A stretch of 64,000 bases of DNA. Source: Lentibacillus populi (GTDB lineage: Bacteria; Bacillota; Bacilli; Bacillales; Amphibacillaceae). The translations under genes and the position numbers were made by a program. Positions within the stretch are counted from its first letter, which is position 1. Each line of letters begins with the position of its first letter. A model generated the notes under the pieces. It was not told the origin of the DNA and made no database searches. It saw only the letters and a list, made by a program, of their open reading frames with translations. The DNA is taken from positions 26,772-90,771 of the forward strand of contig BMJD01000012.1 in NCBI GenBank assembly GCA_014642895.1, in the 5' to 3' direction. This document shows positions 15,979 through 24,600 of the stretch, piece by piece.

Positions 15979-16061
15979 TATGCCTTTTTTCCATAATTGA
16001 AGGCGTTAAAGAACAATTATGAGTAACGGTTCCTGCACCTAAGCAGAGGAAGGATATTGAA

Positions 16062-16823
16062 ATGCTACAACGATTAATTACATGGTTTATCTCATTATTT
16101 AAGTGTGATCTTTCTACGATAACGAAAGAGGTTGAACCTTTGAAATTGAATCTGCAATTCTTTGCTGACGAAGGTGATAGCTCTAATGACGAAGATGATA
16201 CAGACGATAATAAAGAAGGTTCAGATGATGACGAGGACGATGACGGCGTTCCAGATTTGGATGAATTGCTCAAGGATAAGGAATTCAAAAAGCAATATCA
16301 AAAGAAGATGAAGGAACAACTGTCCAAACGAATGAAGAAGTACAACGACGTGGATCCGGAAGAGTATCGCCGACTCAAAGAGCAGGCTGGTAAGAAAAAA
16401 GACAAGCAGGATAAGGATGATGACGATGAACTTGAGTCGCTCAAAAATCAATTGTCCGAAAAAGAAAAGCGCATCGAACGTGCAGAACGTAAGGAAAAGC
16501 GGGCGATGGTCAAAGAGTATGCAGTGGACAACCAGGTCAATCCTAGATTATTGGCACGTCTGATCAACGTTGATGACATCGAACTGGATGAAGATGGGGA
16601 ACCGGAAAACCTTGACGATTTATTCGAGGAATTGGAAGAAGAATTTCCGGAGTATTTTGGTGCTGTTGATGATGACGAGGAAGAGGACGAATCGGTTAAG
16701 AAGAAAAAGAAATCATCTTTTGTACCTGGTTCCCGGCAAAAAGGAAACAGGAAAAAGAAAGTCGATCCAAGGGAAGCAGGTCGTCAAAGGGCACTTGAAC
16801 GACATAAAAAGGAGGAAAAATAA
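16062..16823 (+). CDS. capsid scaffolding protein
   Basis: Up to 253 residues, extremely charged: acidic runs, a coiled middle (LESLKNQLSEKEKRIERAERKEKRAMVKEYA) and a Lys-rich C-terminus that would bind the capsid protein. The peptide LKLNLQFFAD near residue 27 is the usual N-terminus of phage scaffold proteins (DUF4355/gp20 type), so a TTG start at 16140 behind AAAGAGG is a serious alternative to the ATG at 16062 behind GAGGAAGG. The ATG version adds an amphipathic LITWFISLF segment. Position before the capsid genes supports the call. Confidence 0.75.
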   Translation: MLQRLITWFISLFKCDLSTITKEVEPLKLNLQFFADEGDSSNDEDDTDDNKEGSDDDEDDDGVPDLDELLKDKEFKKQYQKKMKEQLSKRMKKYNDVDPEEYRRLKEQAGKKKDKQDKDDDDELESLKNQLSEKEKRIERAERKEKRAMVKEYAVDNQVNPRLLARLINVDDIELDEDGEPENLDDLFEELEEEFPEYFGAVDDDEEEDESVKKKKKSSFVPGSRQKGNRKKKVDPREAGRQRALERHKKEEK

Positions 16824-17204
16824 ATGAATTTACAGCCAACGAAGATCGATATTGTTAGTGGCAAAGAGTTTTTACGCAACAATGTAGGCACTGAATATAA
16901 AACAGGTGGCGCAACACTTGATGCTTCAAAATTTACGACTGGTGAGTACGTAAAAGCCGGTACTGCCGTTTATAAAGGTGCCGACGGGTTATACGTTCCG
17001 TGGACTGACCCTAAAACAGATGAAGATGGAAATACAGAAGCACGCGAGGGCGCTGGTTTGACTTCTCATGATGTAAAAGTCGTGGAGGGTTCTAATCCGA
17101 TTGTCGGTGTACTTGTAGCTGGGCACCCACTAGAAAATAAATGCACTGGTGTTACAGAAGGATTTAAAAATGCAGTAAAAGGATATTTGCGCTTTGATGC
17201 GTAA
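16824..17204 (+). CDS. head decoration/stabilisation protein
   Basis: A 126-residue protein directly after the scaffold stop, behind AAAAGGAGG. It is beta-rich with repeated Gly/Thr turns (FTTGEYVKAGTAVYKGADG; VEGSNPIVGVLVAG), the style of lambda D-like or head-fibre proteins found immediately before the major capsid gene. The call relies on position and fold style. Confidence 0.6.
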   Translation: MNLQPTKIDIVSGKEFLRNNVGTEYKTGGATLDASKFTTGEYVKAGTAVYKGADGLYVPWTDPKTDEDGNTEAREGAGLTSHDVKVVEGSNPIVGVLVAGHPLENKCTGVTEGFKNAVKGYLRFDA

Positions 17205-17220
17205 GAAGGAGGAATAATTT

Positions 17221-18213
17221 ATGCCATTACATTTAAAAGAATTTCAAGGAGAAGAATTTCAAGGCTATGTGGAAAACGTACCAGTAGCCAAAGAATATAA
17301 ATTGCGAAACGTTTTGCCGAATAAACCAATCAAGGATATTAACTTTTCCTACAATGTGATTAATGGTAAATACGGACAAGCTGCAAGCATTACTGGATTT
17401 AATGCATCCGCCCCATTACGCGACAAAAAGGACTTGCAAAAGGCTTTTGGTTCCGTCGCAAAAGTACAACACGGAACACGATTGGACGAGGAAGAACTAC
17501 TGCGTTTCAACCGTCCGCGTGACAACGAGGAAAAGAACCAAGCGATTGATTATGTTTATGACACCACAGACGATCTTATTCAAGGTGTTTATGATATTGA
17601 AGAATACATGCGCGCACAAGCGGTTTATAACGGAGTGCTTAAATATGACGATGATGAAAACGATATTCATTTGAATGTTGAATATGACATACCGAAGGGA
17701 AATAAGATCAACGTCAAAACAAAATGGTCTGACCCTAAATCCACACCACTTGAAGACATCCGGGAAGCGGTTAAACAATACCAAAAAGAAAATAAACGTC
17801 AAAAGCCACGTGTAATGCATATGACTAGTGTAACGGAAGCGCATCTGTTAAATAATGAGCAAATCCGCACACAAGTGTATGGAACGGATAACGGCCAACG
17901 CTTGCTAACTAAGAATGATATTTCCAACGTGCTTACGTCCTTGGGTTTACCCCCATATGAAATCAATGACGATGTTGTGGATGTATACGGCAATGGCGAA
18001 GTACAGTTGTTGGATGATAATAAAGTTGTGTTCTTGGGTGAGGAATTAGGTAAGACATACCTAGGTCCTACCGTTGAAAAGAACTATCAATCTGGTATCT
18101 ATTCGGTTACAGAAATCAAGGAAACCAACCCACCAAGTCAAGCTATTTTTATTGGCGAAACGGTATTCCCGGCAATTCAACGGCCGCAATCGATTGTAAT
18201 TATGAGCGTCTAA
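17221..18213 (+). CDS. major capsid protein
   Basis: A 330-residue HK97-fold shell protein, likely of the 'protein E' type. It has a P-loop-like region (PRDNEEKNQAIDYVYDTTDDLIQGV), a long spine helix (EDIREAVKQYQKENKRQKPRVMHM) and the conserved C-terminal pattern where the gene product is fixed (GKTYLGPTVEKNYQSGIYSVTEIKETNPPSQ in outline). A strong AAGGAGGAATAATTT ribosome binding site and a terminator right after fit high expression. Confidence 0.85.
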   Translation: MPLHLKEFQGEEFQGYVENVPVAKEYKLRNVLPNKPIKDINFSYNVINGKYGQAASITGFNASAPLRDKKDLQKAFGSVAKVQHGTRLDEEELLRFNRPRDNEEKNQAIDYVYDTTDDLIQGVYDIEEYMRAQAVYNGVLKYDDDENDIHLNVEYDIPKGNKINVKTKWSDPKSTPLEDIREAVKQYQKENKRQKPRVMHMTSVTEAHLLNNEQIRTQVYGTDNGQRLLTKNDISNVLTSLGLPPYEINDDVVDVYGNGEVQLLDDNKVVFLGEELGKTYLGPTVEKNYQSGIYSVTEIKETNPPSQAIFIGETVFPAIQRPQSIVIMSV

Positions 18214-18233
18214 ATAGGCGCTCATTTCATTTA
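18202..18233 (+). terminator. intrinsic (partial) terminator after the capsid gene
   Basis: ATGAGCG/CGCTCAT stem overlapping the capsid stop codon, followed by TTCATTTAT. Probably attenuates transcription into the connector genes. Confidence 0.7.
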
Positions 18234-18246
18234 TGGAGTGATCAAC

Positions 18247-18588
18247 ATGATTACTAATGAATCTATTAAAGGTTATCTTGATCGTATGTATGGCAACGAG
18301 CTATATAAAGAGTTGGTTAAAGAAGATCAAGAAAAAATCATATTCGTGGCTCATGAACTGTTGAAAGACAATTTTAAAGAGGATGATATCACAGATCGTG
18401 CGGTTGCCTTACAAGTCCTATATATGCTCGAAGGTGAAGAAGAGGAATATGCCAAACTAAAGCGCCAAGGTGTGAAATCTTACAGCGTGAAAGGTGTATC
18501 TGTAACATTTGAAGGAACGGAGATTGCACCAGCTGTAATCCAATTATTAGAGCCTGTTCCTAAAGCAAAAGTGGGGCGTTTGATATGA
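18247..18588 (+). CDS. head-tail connector (YqbG-like)
   Basis: A 113-residue all-helical protein; ATG 18247 behind TATGGAGTGATC chosen rather than the GTG at 18238 that lies in the ribosome binding site. The pattern (IKGYLDRMYGNELYKELVKED; AVALQVLYMLEGEEEEYAKLKRQGVKSYSVKG) fits adaptor proteins of the SPP1 gp15/YqbG group that bind beneath the portal. Overlaps the next gene by four bases. Confidence 0.65.
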   Translation: MITNESIKGYLDRMYGNELYKELVKEDQEKIIFVAHELLKDNFKEDDITDRAVALQVLYMLEGEEEEYAKLKRQGVKSYSVKGVSVTFEGTEIAPAVIQLLEPVPKAKVGRLI

Positions 18589-18926
18589 AGCCACCCATGA
18601 GACAGAAAGTAACCGCAAACGTGCCTATTTTGGACGAGAACGGGCAACCAATTACCGATAAGTATGGCAAGCCGAAAACGAAGCAGATTGACTCAAAAGC
18701 ACGTGTGCAATTTAAGTCGCAATTGGTACGTGATGCAAAAGGCAGGGAACGACAAGTCAACTTAGAAATCGATCTCCCGAGTGGCTTTAATCCGGACAAT
18801 GGTACCGAACTAGATTATAAGACTATGGCCGGTGATAAAGGACGTGGCACTATCGTTGCAAAAGATGAAGCTACGAATCTAGCAGGTAGCAAAGTCTACT
18901 ATAGGACGGTGTTTGTCGATGGCTAA
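18585..18926 (+). CDS. head closure protein (XkdH/YqbH-like)
   Basis: A 113-residue beta-rich protein coupled by ATGA overlap. The pattern 'VPILDENGQPITDKYGKPKTKQ ... ARVQFKSQLVRDAKGRE' and the end GSKVYYRTVFVDG is typical of stopper/head-closure proteins between the connector and the gp10-like protein. Ends overlapping the next ATG by eight bases. Confidence 0.65.
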   Translation: MKPPMRQKVTANVPILDENGQPITDKYGKPKTKQIDSKARVQFKSQLVRDAKGRERQVNLEIDLPSGFNPDNGTELDYKTMAGDKGRGTIVAKDEATNLAGSKVYYRTVFVDG

Positions 18927-19344
18927 AGGCGATATTTTCGAAATCGAATGGGAAGGCTTAGACGAGTTCGTGGAATTGCTAGACAAGATGGACAATAAAT
19001 CAGAGGAAATCATCATAGACGAAATGACCAAATTCGGCATGTTGGCTGAAGAAGGCACAAAAGCACTTGTCCATCATGATGAAGGAACACTTGAAGATTC
19101 CATCAACTTTGATAAAGCAACAAAAGAAGGAAGCGATATCGTTGTCCGTGGCGGTACCAACGTTATTTATGCTCTTAGACGGCATGAAGAACCGGGCAGA
19201 GGACCAGGCACATTAGCAAAACCTGCATGGCGTGGGTATCAACCGGGACCAAAATACATGGAAAACGCAATCAAGGCCATAGAACCGGACTACGACAAAA
19301 TGAATGCACGAGCATTAGAACGCATACTGGAGGCAGATAAATGA
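18919..19344 (+). CDS. HK97 gp10-like tail completion protein (XkdI type)
   Basis: A 141-residue protein starting at ATG 18919 inside the previous gene. The gp10 pattern is present: helix GLDEFVELLDKMDNKSEEIIIDEM, then DEGTLEDSINFD, 'VVRGGTNVIYALRRHEEPGRG', and a C-terminal helix 'YMENAIKAIEPDYDKM'. Such proteins complete the tail at the head interface. Overlaps the next gene by four bases. Confidence 0.75.
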   Translation: MAKGDIFEIEWEGLDEFVELLDKMDNKSEEIIIDEMTKFGMLAEEGTKALVHHDEGTLEDSINFDKATKEGSDIVVRGGTNVIYALRRHEEPGRGPGTLAKPAWRGYQPGPKYMENAIKAIEPDYDKMNARALERILEADK

Positions 19345-19757
19345 TTCAGTATGAATTGATGAAGGAACTGCAAACAGTCGTTCCTGGTCTTACGTGGACA
19401 GTAGACTATTATTATGCCGATGACAATACAGGAACCGTTTATGCGACAAGTAGTAGTCAACCAGACAGATACGACACAGAATACCGTTACCCCTGTTATC
19501 AGGTATGGATAAGATCATCTGACTGGGATTATGCAAAACTAGCTGCCGAAATGGCATATCAACAGCTGCATAAGAAAAGCAATTTTAGGGTTTCTGTTGA
19601 GTACGAAAAAAATGGACAAGTAGTGTTAAAAAAACATTACCTTGTCCTTTTTGTTATGGCTGCAAGTGATCCTTTGCGCATCGGAGGCAATGACGGAATT
19701 ATGGAATACAGCGTCAATTTTGACGTTACTTTAAGGGAATTGAAGGAGGAAATATAA
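19341..19757 (+). CDS. tail terminator protein (XkdJ-like minor capsid)
   Basis: A 138-residue protein coupled by ATGA overlap. Pattern typical of tail terminators: QYELMKELQTVVPGLTW near the start, a strand-rich middle (RYPCYQVWIRSSDWDYAKLAAEMAYQQL) and MEYSVNFDVTLRE at the end. It would cap the tail tube and fix its length together with the tape measure. Directly precedes the tail tube gene by one base. Confidence 0.7.
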   Translation: MIQYELMKELQTVVPGLTWTVDYYYADDNTGTVYATSSSQPDRYDTEYRYPCYQVWIRSSDWDYAKLAAEMAYQQLHKKSNFRVSVEYEKNGQVVLKKHYLVLFVMAASDPLRIGGNDGIMEYSVNFDVTLRELKEEI

Positions 19758-20348
19758 ATGGCTGAGAACAAAGAATACATCTTTGGTGTAGCCGACATTT
19801 ACGTTGGTGAAGGTGAAGATCAGATTAAGTTTGACGGTAAAGATTATCTCCAGGCAGAAGGCGGTTCGTTGAACTTAACACCACAATATACAGAATTCCA
19901 ATTTGCTGATTTTGGTGAAACAATTGTAGAACGTCGTCTATCCGGTTGGGAAGGTGAAGTTTCAATCGTTGCGGGGCAAGAGGACGTAAACATTCTTGAA
20001 CTTGCACTCGCCTCCACTGTACCAGTAAAAAACCCTGATGGCGGCGAAGAAGGCGCAACGGACGCGAAAATTGGAACAAAATTAACAGGTCGCCAAGTTC
20101 GTATTCACCCGAGGATTCTTCCTGACAGTGTCAAAGACATGGACTGGACGATCTACAATATGGCATCTACAGAAGGATTTGAGCGTGAATATAACGCCGA
20201 ACAGGGTAACGTAACGATTACACTTGCAATGATGCCGCGTGAAGGGTTTGACGCTAGTGATGATGGTAACTTCTTCTACCGTGGTGCAGTTGATCCGCAT
20301 ACTGAAGAAGACGACCAAGGAAATGGACAAGAACCCCCAAAGGAGTAG
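19758..20348 (+). CDS. major tail tube protein
   Basis: A 196-residue beta-barrel tube protein: 'EYIFGVADIYVGEGED' start, EGGSLNLTPQYTEFQFADFG, WEGEVSIVAG, EYNAEQGNVTITLAMMPREGFD near the end. A strong AAGGAGGAAAT ribosome binding site fits abundance. The last codons are CCC-CCA-AAG-GAG-TAG, which include the heptamer CCCAAAG followed by a hairpin, so part of the product is probably extended by 19 residues through a -1 shift (next entry). Confidence 0.85.
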   Translation: MAENKEYIFGVADIYVGEGEDQIKFDGKDYLQAEGGSLNLTPQYTEFQFADFGETIVERRLSGWEGEVSIVAGQEDVNILELALASTVPVKNPDGGEEGATDAKIGTKLTGRQVRIHPRILPDSVKDMDWTIYNMASTEGFEREYNAEQGNVTITLAMMPREGFDASDDGNFFYRGAVDPHTEEDDQGNGQEPPKE

Positions 20349-20407
20349 ACGTCATTCAGTCAATACAGCCCTCGACAGCGGTTGTTTTTGAAGACGATTG
20401 AATGGCG
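20336..20407 (+). promoter_or_regulatory. putative -1 ribosomal frameshift element at the end of the tail tube gene
   Basis: Slippery heptamer C-CCA-AAG at 20336-20342 in the zero frame, a seven-base spacer, then a 12-pair hairpin with two wobble pairs: 20350-20361 (CGTCATTCAGTC) with 20396-20407 (GATTGAATGGCG). The -1 frame reads 19 extra residues, GVDVIQSIQPSTAVVFEDD, to a TGA at 20399. This begins like the first strand of a Big_2/Ig-like domain (V.V..I.PST..V), the usual cargo of such tail-tube extensions, but it is cut short. Confidence 0.6.
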
Positions 20408-20434
20408 TAATTTAAGTTAAGGAGGAATTTTTTA

Positions 20435-20767
20435 ATGCCAAAATCAGATAAAGACATTTTATATACGGAAATCTACGGCGCTAAAGTAGGACTTCCGCAA
20501 TACTATGATGCGGATGGGAATCCTGTAGCTATTTCTACCGATGCACCTATGCCTGTCGCGCTTAGCGGTGTAGAAAGTATCAAGGGAGATAAAGGCGATA
20601 ACGGGGACTCTGCATATCAAGTAGCTGTCAAAAATGGTTTTAAAGGTACCGAACAAGAATGGCTTGCATCATTAAAAGGTCCAAAGGGAGACCCCGGAAA
20701 AGATGCAGAGCCACAATTTACGGAGGATGAAGTTACAGCATTAAAAGCGTTGATTAGCCAAGAGTAG
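20435..20767 (+). CDS. small collagen-like tail or decoration protein
   Basis: A 110-residue protein behind AAGGAGGAATTTTTTA-ATG. The middle has collagen-like Gly-X-Y turns around a repeated phage domain: IKGDKGDNGDSAYQVAVKNG, FKGTEQEWLASLKG, then PKGDPGKDAEPQ. The 'SAYQVAVKNGFKGTEQEWL' unit is common on surface-exposed phage tail and fibre proteins. It ends in a short helix. Likely displayed on the tail. Confidence 0.6.
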   Translation: MPKSDKDILYTEIYGAKVGLPQYYDADGNPVAISTDAPMPVALSGVESIKGDKGDNGDSAYQVAVKNGFKGTEQEWLASLKGPKGDPGKDAEPQFTEDEVTALKALISQE

Positions 20768-20788
20768 GGGTTACCCTGCTCTTTTTAT
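20761..20788 (+). terminator. intrinsic terminator
   Basis: AGAGTAGGG/CCCTGCTCT stem overlapping the stop codon, followed by TTTTTATATA. Confidence 0.8.
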
Positions 20789-20818
20789 ATATAAATCAAT
20801 CGGGAGGTACTAATTAAA

Positions 20819-21319
20819 ATGAAAGTTAATTTAAAAATAAAAGAGGACGAATCGATAACAACGGTACAACACGACATAGAAGAAATGAACATTATACAAA
20901 TCACGAAAGCCATTAAAAAAATCAAAGAGATTTTTGACATTGCACAGAAAGACCAGAACTTGCAAGCACTATTAGTGGATGTTTTCGATGAATCCCAAAA
21001 AGCGGACGAAGATAAAGCTGCAGAAAGTGAGTTTGGCCAACGCATAATCGCAAATGCAATCGGTGCTTTAGATGTCCTGCTGATGGAAATTCCGGATAAA
21101 GCGTTGGAACTTTTGTCGATTCTATCGGGCATTGACTATGAGACTTTCGTTCAGCAAAAAGCAATGGATGTGTTCGACATCTATGACGCTATCATTCAAG
21201 TAAACGACATCGATCAACTAATTAAACGGGCAAAAAAGTCTTTGGCGCTCACGAAGGCGCAGACGAAGTTTATGACGATGCTCAAGCCGAAGCAGACAGT
21301 GGAACCAGTGCAAGCATAA
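20819..21319 (+). CDS. tail assembly chaperone (gpG-like)
   Basis: A 166-residue acidic helical protein immediately upstream of a -1 frame extension and the tape measure gene, the classic place of the lambda G/T pair. Helices ITKAIKKIKEIFDIAQKDQ and VFDIYDAIIQVNDIDQLIKRAKKSL. It holds the slippery heptamer A-AAA-AAG at 21232-21238 in frame, so ribosomes either finish here or shift into the T part. Confidence 0.8.
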   Translation: MKVNLKIKEDESITTVQHDIEEMNIIQITKAIKKIKEIFDIAQKDQNLQALLVDVFDESQKADEDKAAESEFGQRIIANAIGALDVLLMEIPDKALELLSILSGIDYETFVQQKAMDVFDIYDAIIQVNDIDQLIKRAKKSLALTKAQTKFMTMLKPKQTVEPVQA

Positions 21320-21660
21320 CGGAAGCGTTTGTATTCAAGCTTTCTGACATGCTTGGAGGTCGGAAAGAGGTTGTCACCGCCCCGGCTGTGGAGTTATTTA
21401 AATACATGGATATGACATTGGAAAGAGAGCGAGAACAAGCGGAACATGAAAAAGCCAAGATGTATATCCAATACCTTTCCAATATATTCTCACGGCCGCA
21501 AGAAGGAAAGCCAGACCCAAAATTTATACAAGCCAAAAGAGAGTTTGAACGTTTGTTAATGCCGGAGAACAGGCCGGAAAAAGGTTCGACTAAAACATAC
21601 GAATGGGATTTTGACCCGAATGAAGTGTTGGAACAACAAACATTGATAGAAGGGAGGTAA
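21238..21660 (+). CDS. T part of the gpG-T frameshift tail chaperone
   Basis: After a -1 slip on AAAAAAG (21232-21238) the new frame stays open to 21660: VFGAHEGADEVYDDAQAE..., then SITEAFVFKLSDMLGG and EREREQAEHEKAKMYIQYL. The full product would be about 280 residues (140 zero-frame + 140 shifted). An ATG at 21349 in this frame gives only 103 residues and lacks a convincing ribosome binding site. The fusion binds the tape measure protein during tail assembly in known phages. Confidence 0.75.
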   Translation, partial: VFGAHEGADEVYDDAQAEADSGTSASITEAFVFKLSDMLGGRKEVVTAPAVELFKYMDMTLEREREQAEHEKAKMYIQYLSNIFSRPQEGKPDPKFIQAKREFERLLMPENRPEKGSTKTYEWDFDPNEVLEQQTLIEGR

Positions 21661-21663
21661 AAC

Positions 21664-24600
21664 ATGGCAACAATACGGGAGTTGCAAGCGTCTTTTGTGG
21701 CAAAAGTTAGCGGGATGAAATCGGCCATTCAAGGCGTTAAAAAGGATATTAACAGTCTTGAATCTTCCAGTGGAAAAACGGCTGGTAAAATGAGTACCAA
21801 TTTCAGCAGCGTTGGCAAAACTTTAACCAATTTTGGAAACGGATTACAACAGGCATCTCAGAAAGTGGGGACCCTTGGTAAAAGCTTAACAAAAAAAATC
21901 ACTTTGCCAGCGGCCGGTGCCGCAACTGCTATAGGTGGTATTACAGCAGCCTTGGGGTGGAAAAGGCTTGTCGGCCTAGATTCAGCACAAGCACAGCTGA
22001 AAGGACTTGGCTACAATACAAAAGAAGTCGGCAGAATATCCAAGCAAGTCACCAAAGCCATTGACGGCGGTATGACCACTATGGCGGAGGGTACCTCTGT
22101 TGCAGCGGGCGCATTAGCTGCTGGAGTTAAAGAAGGCTCCGAATTGGAGCGCTACATTAAACTTGTTGGTGACGCTGCAGTTGGCGCTAATAGGCCAGTA
22201 GGGGATATGGCCCAGATATTTAACCGTGTGCAAGGATCCGGAAAATTAATGACCCAGGAACTGAATATGATTGAAGATGGTATGCCAGGTTTTGCGCAAG
22301 CTATGGCAAAAAACTTGGGCGTATCACAGGAAGAATTCAGGAAAATGGTAACTGCTGGTGAAGTCAATTCTAAACAATTCCTTGATGTCATGGAGGACTT
22401 TGCTGGTGGCATGGCGAGCGCTTATTCCGATTCATGGCAAGGTATGGTTGCTAACACCAAGGCTTACATTGGAATCATTGGTGAAAACCTACTGGGCGGT
22501 GTCTTTGAAAAGTCGAAAGAATCTATTGCTGAATTTATAGAATTTTTAAAGTCTGACGAAGTAGTGGCATGGGCACAAAAAGTAGGGAAGCAAATCGGTG
22601 TAATGTTTAGCCTTGTCGTGGATAAGGTCCAAAGCGCCATACAATGGTTTGCTAATCTCAGTAAATCCCAGCAAAGCATGATCATGAAGTTTGGTGCAGT
22701 AGCGCTTGCTGCAGGCCCTATTTTGGTAGTCCTTGGAACATTGGGCGGTATTATCGGTAAATTGTCTGCAGGATTAGGTACATTGATTACACCATTGTCT
22801 AAAGCAAAAGGTGTTTTTGGCCTGTTAAGTATAACAGCTGCGGATGGAACAAAAAAGGTAGGATTACTTTCCAGAACGTTTACTTTGCTGACTGGACCCG
22901 TTGGGATAACAATCGGTATTATAGCAGCATTGGTAACAGGTTTCATCATAGCCTATAAAAAATCTGAAACATTCCGGAATTTTGTCAACAAATTGAAAGA
23001 CGCTTTTGTTAATGCCTATAAGAAAGTAAAAGAGTTTCTAACTACTAACGAATCATTTCTAGGATTTGTAGACAGTGTGAAAAGCGGGATAAGAGCAGTT
23101 GTTGATTTTTTTAAAAACAAATTTGCTGAAATGAAAGCATTCTGGGATTCAAACGGCCAGCAATTGTTGCAGGCGGTTAGTAATGTTTTTAAAGGTATAT
23201 GGGCGGTCATTAAACCGATTATAGATGCTATAGTATCGGTAATTAAGGTATCTCTGCCAATTATACAAGGCATTTTTAAAGTCGTTTTCTGGGCTGTGCT
23301 TGAAATCGTGAAATCCGTATGGGGCAACATAAAAGGTGTAATAAATGGTGCTTTAAACGTGATCATGGGCATTATAAAGGTTTTCTCAGGATTGTTCACC
23401 GGTGACTTTTCAAAAATGTGGGAAGGCATCAAACAGGTGTTTTCCGGTGCATTACAATTCATTTGGAATTTTGTCCAACTTATGTTCTGGGGTAAATTAC
23501 TCAAGGGTGTCGTTGGTTTTGTAAAAGGATTCAGTAAACCGATAGCGTCGATGTGGACAACTATAAAAGATTTATTTTCTAGAGTTATAAAATGGATTGT
23601 TGAATTTGTGAAAAATCGTTTTACGGCAATGCGTAATACAGTAAGCAGTATTTTTAAAGTAATCCAAAATGTCATTTCAACAATTTGGAATGCTATACTT
23701 TCATTTTTCAAGATGATCATAAAAAGTATCGTAGACTTTATTAAATCAAGGTTTACGAATATGAAAAATAACGTGTCTAGCATTTTTACTGGAATTAAAA
23801 ATATAGCGAAAAAATCGTGGAATGCGATAAAGGACCACATTGTCAACCCGATTAAATCCGGCGTTAAATGGGCGATTGACAAGTTCCAAAGTTTTAAAAC
23901 TACTGTATCTAATATATTTAAAAATATTAAAGATACTGTTTTTAACCGCGTAAAGGATATGGTCGAGAAGATTAAAGGCATGCCTGGAACAATGAAAAAA
24001 GGCCTTGAAAAAGGTGCTGGAAAACTAAAAGACGGTATGCTTTCACTCGCTAGAAAAATGGTCGATGGCATAAAGAATGGTGTAAACGGTGTAATAACGG
24101 GTGTTAACTGGGTATTAAACAAACTAAAGGTTCCAAAGGAAAAGCAATTAAACAAGGGGAAAGGATGGGATCCAAAGAATTCTAAGGCATTCAGTTGGTA
24201 CGCTCATGGCACAAAAGGTCATCCAGAAGATGGACCTGCTGTCGTTGGTGACGGTAAAGGGTCTAATGCTGGTCCAGAATTAATCACTACACCAGACGGA
24301 AAACAATACCTATCACCAGATAAACCGACATTAGTACCGGATATGCCAAAAGGCACACAGGTCCTAGCTGCAAAATTCACCAGAAAACTTCTCGATACAC
24401 CGCAATATGCATGGGGAACTGATGCGTGGAATAAAGTCAAGTCTGGAGCTAAAAAGACCGGCTCTGCTATTAAAAAAGGAGCGGTAAAAGCTAAGGATAA
24501 AACAGTTGCTGGTGCTAAAAAAGTAGCTAAATGGACAGGTAACATTTGGGATTACGTTAAGCATCCGGGGAAATTATTGAATATTGCGCTTGAAAAAGTC

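Noticed and set aside
15902..16288. Ser-rich minus-strand frame over the scaffold gene
   Set aside because: Produced by the GAT/GAC-rich acidic codons of the scaffold gene read backwards.
21349..21660. Independent 103-residue gene
   Set aside because: No ribosome binding site, and the frame is open back to the slippery heptamer; it is the T part of a frameshift product.
23016..24155. 379-codon open frame on the minus strand inside the tape measure gene
   Set aside because: Low-complexity mirror of Lys/Ile/Phe-rich codons of the tape measure gene; no ribosome binding site, no family pattern.
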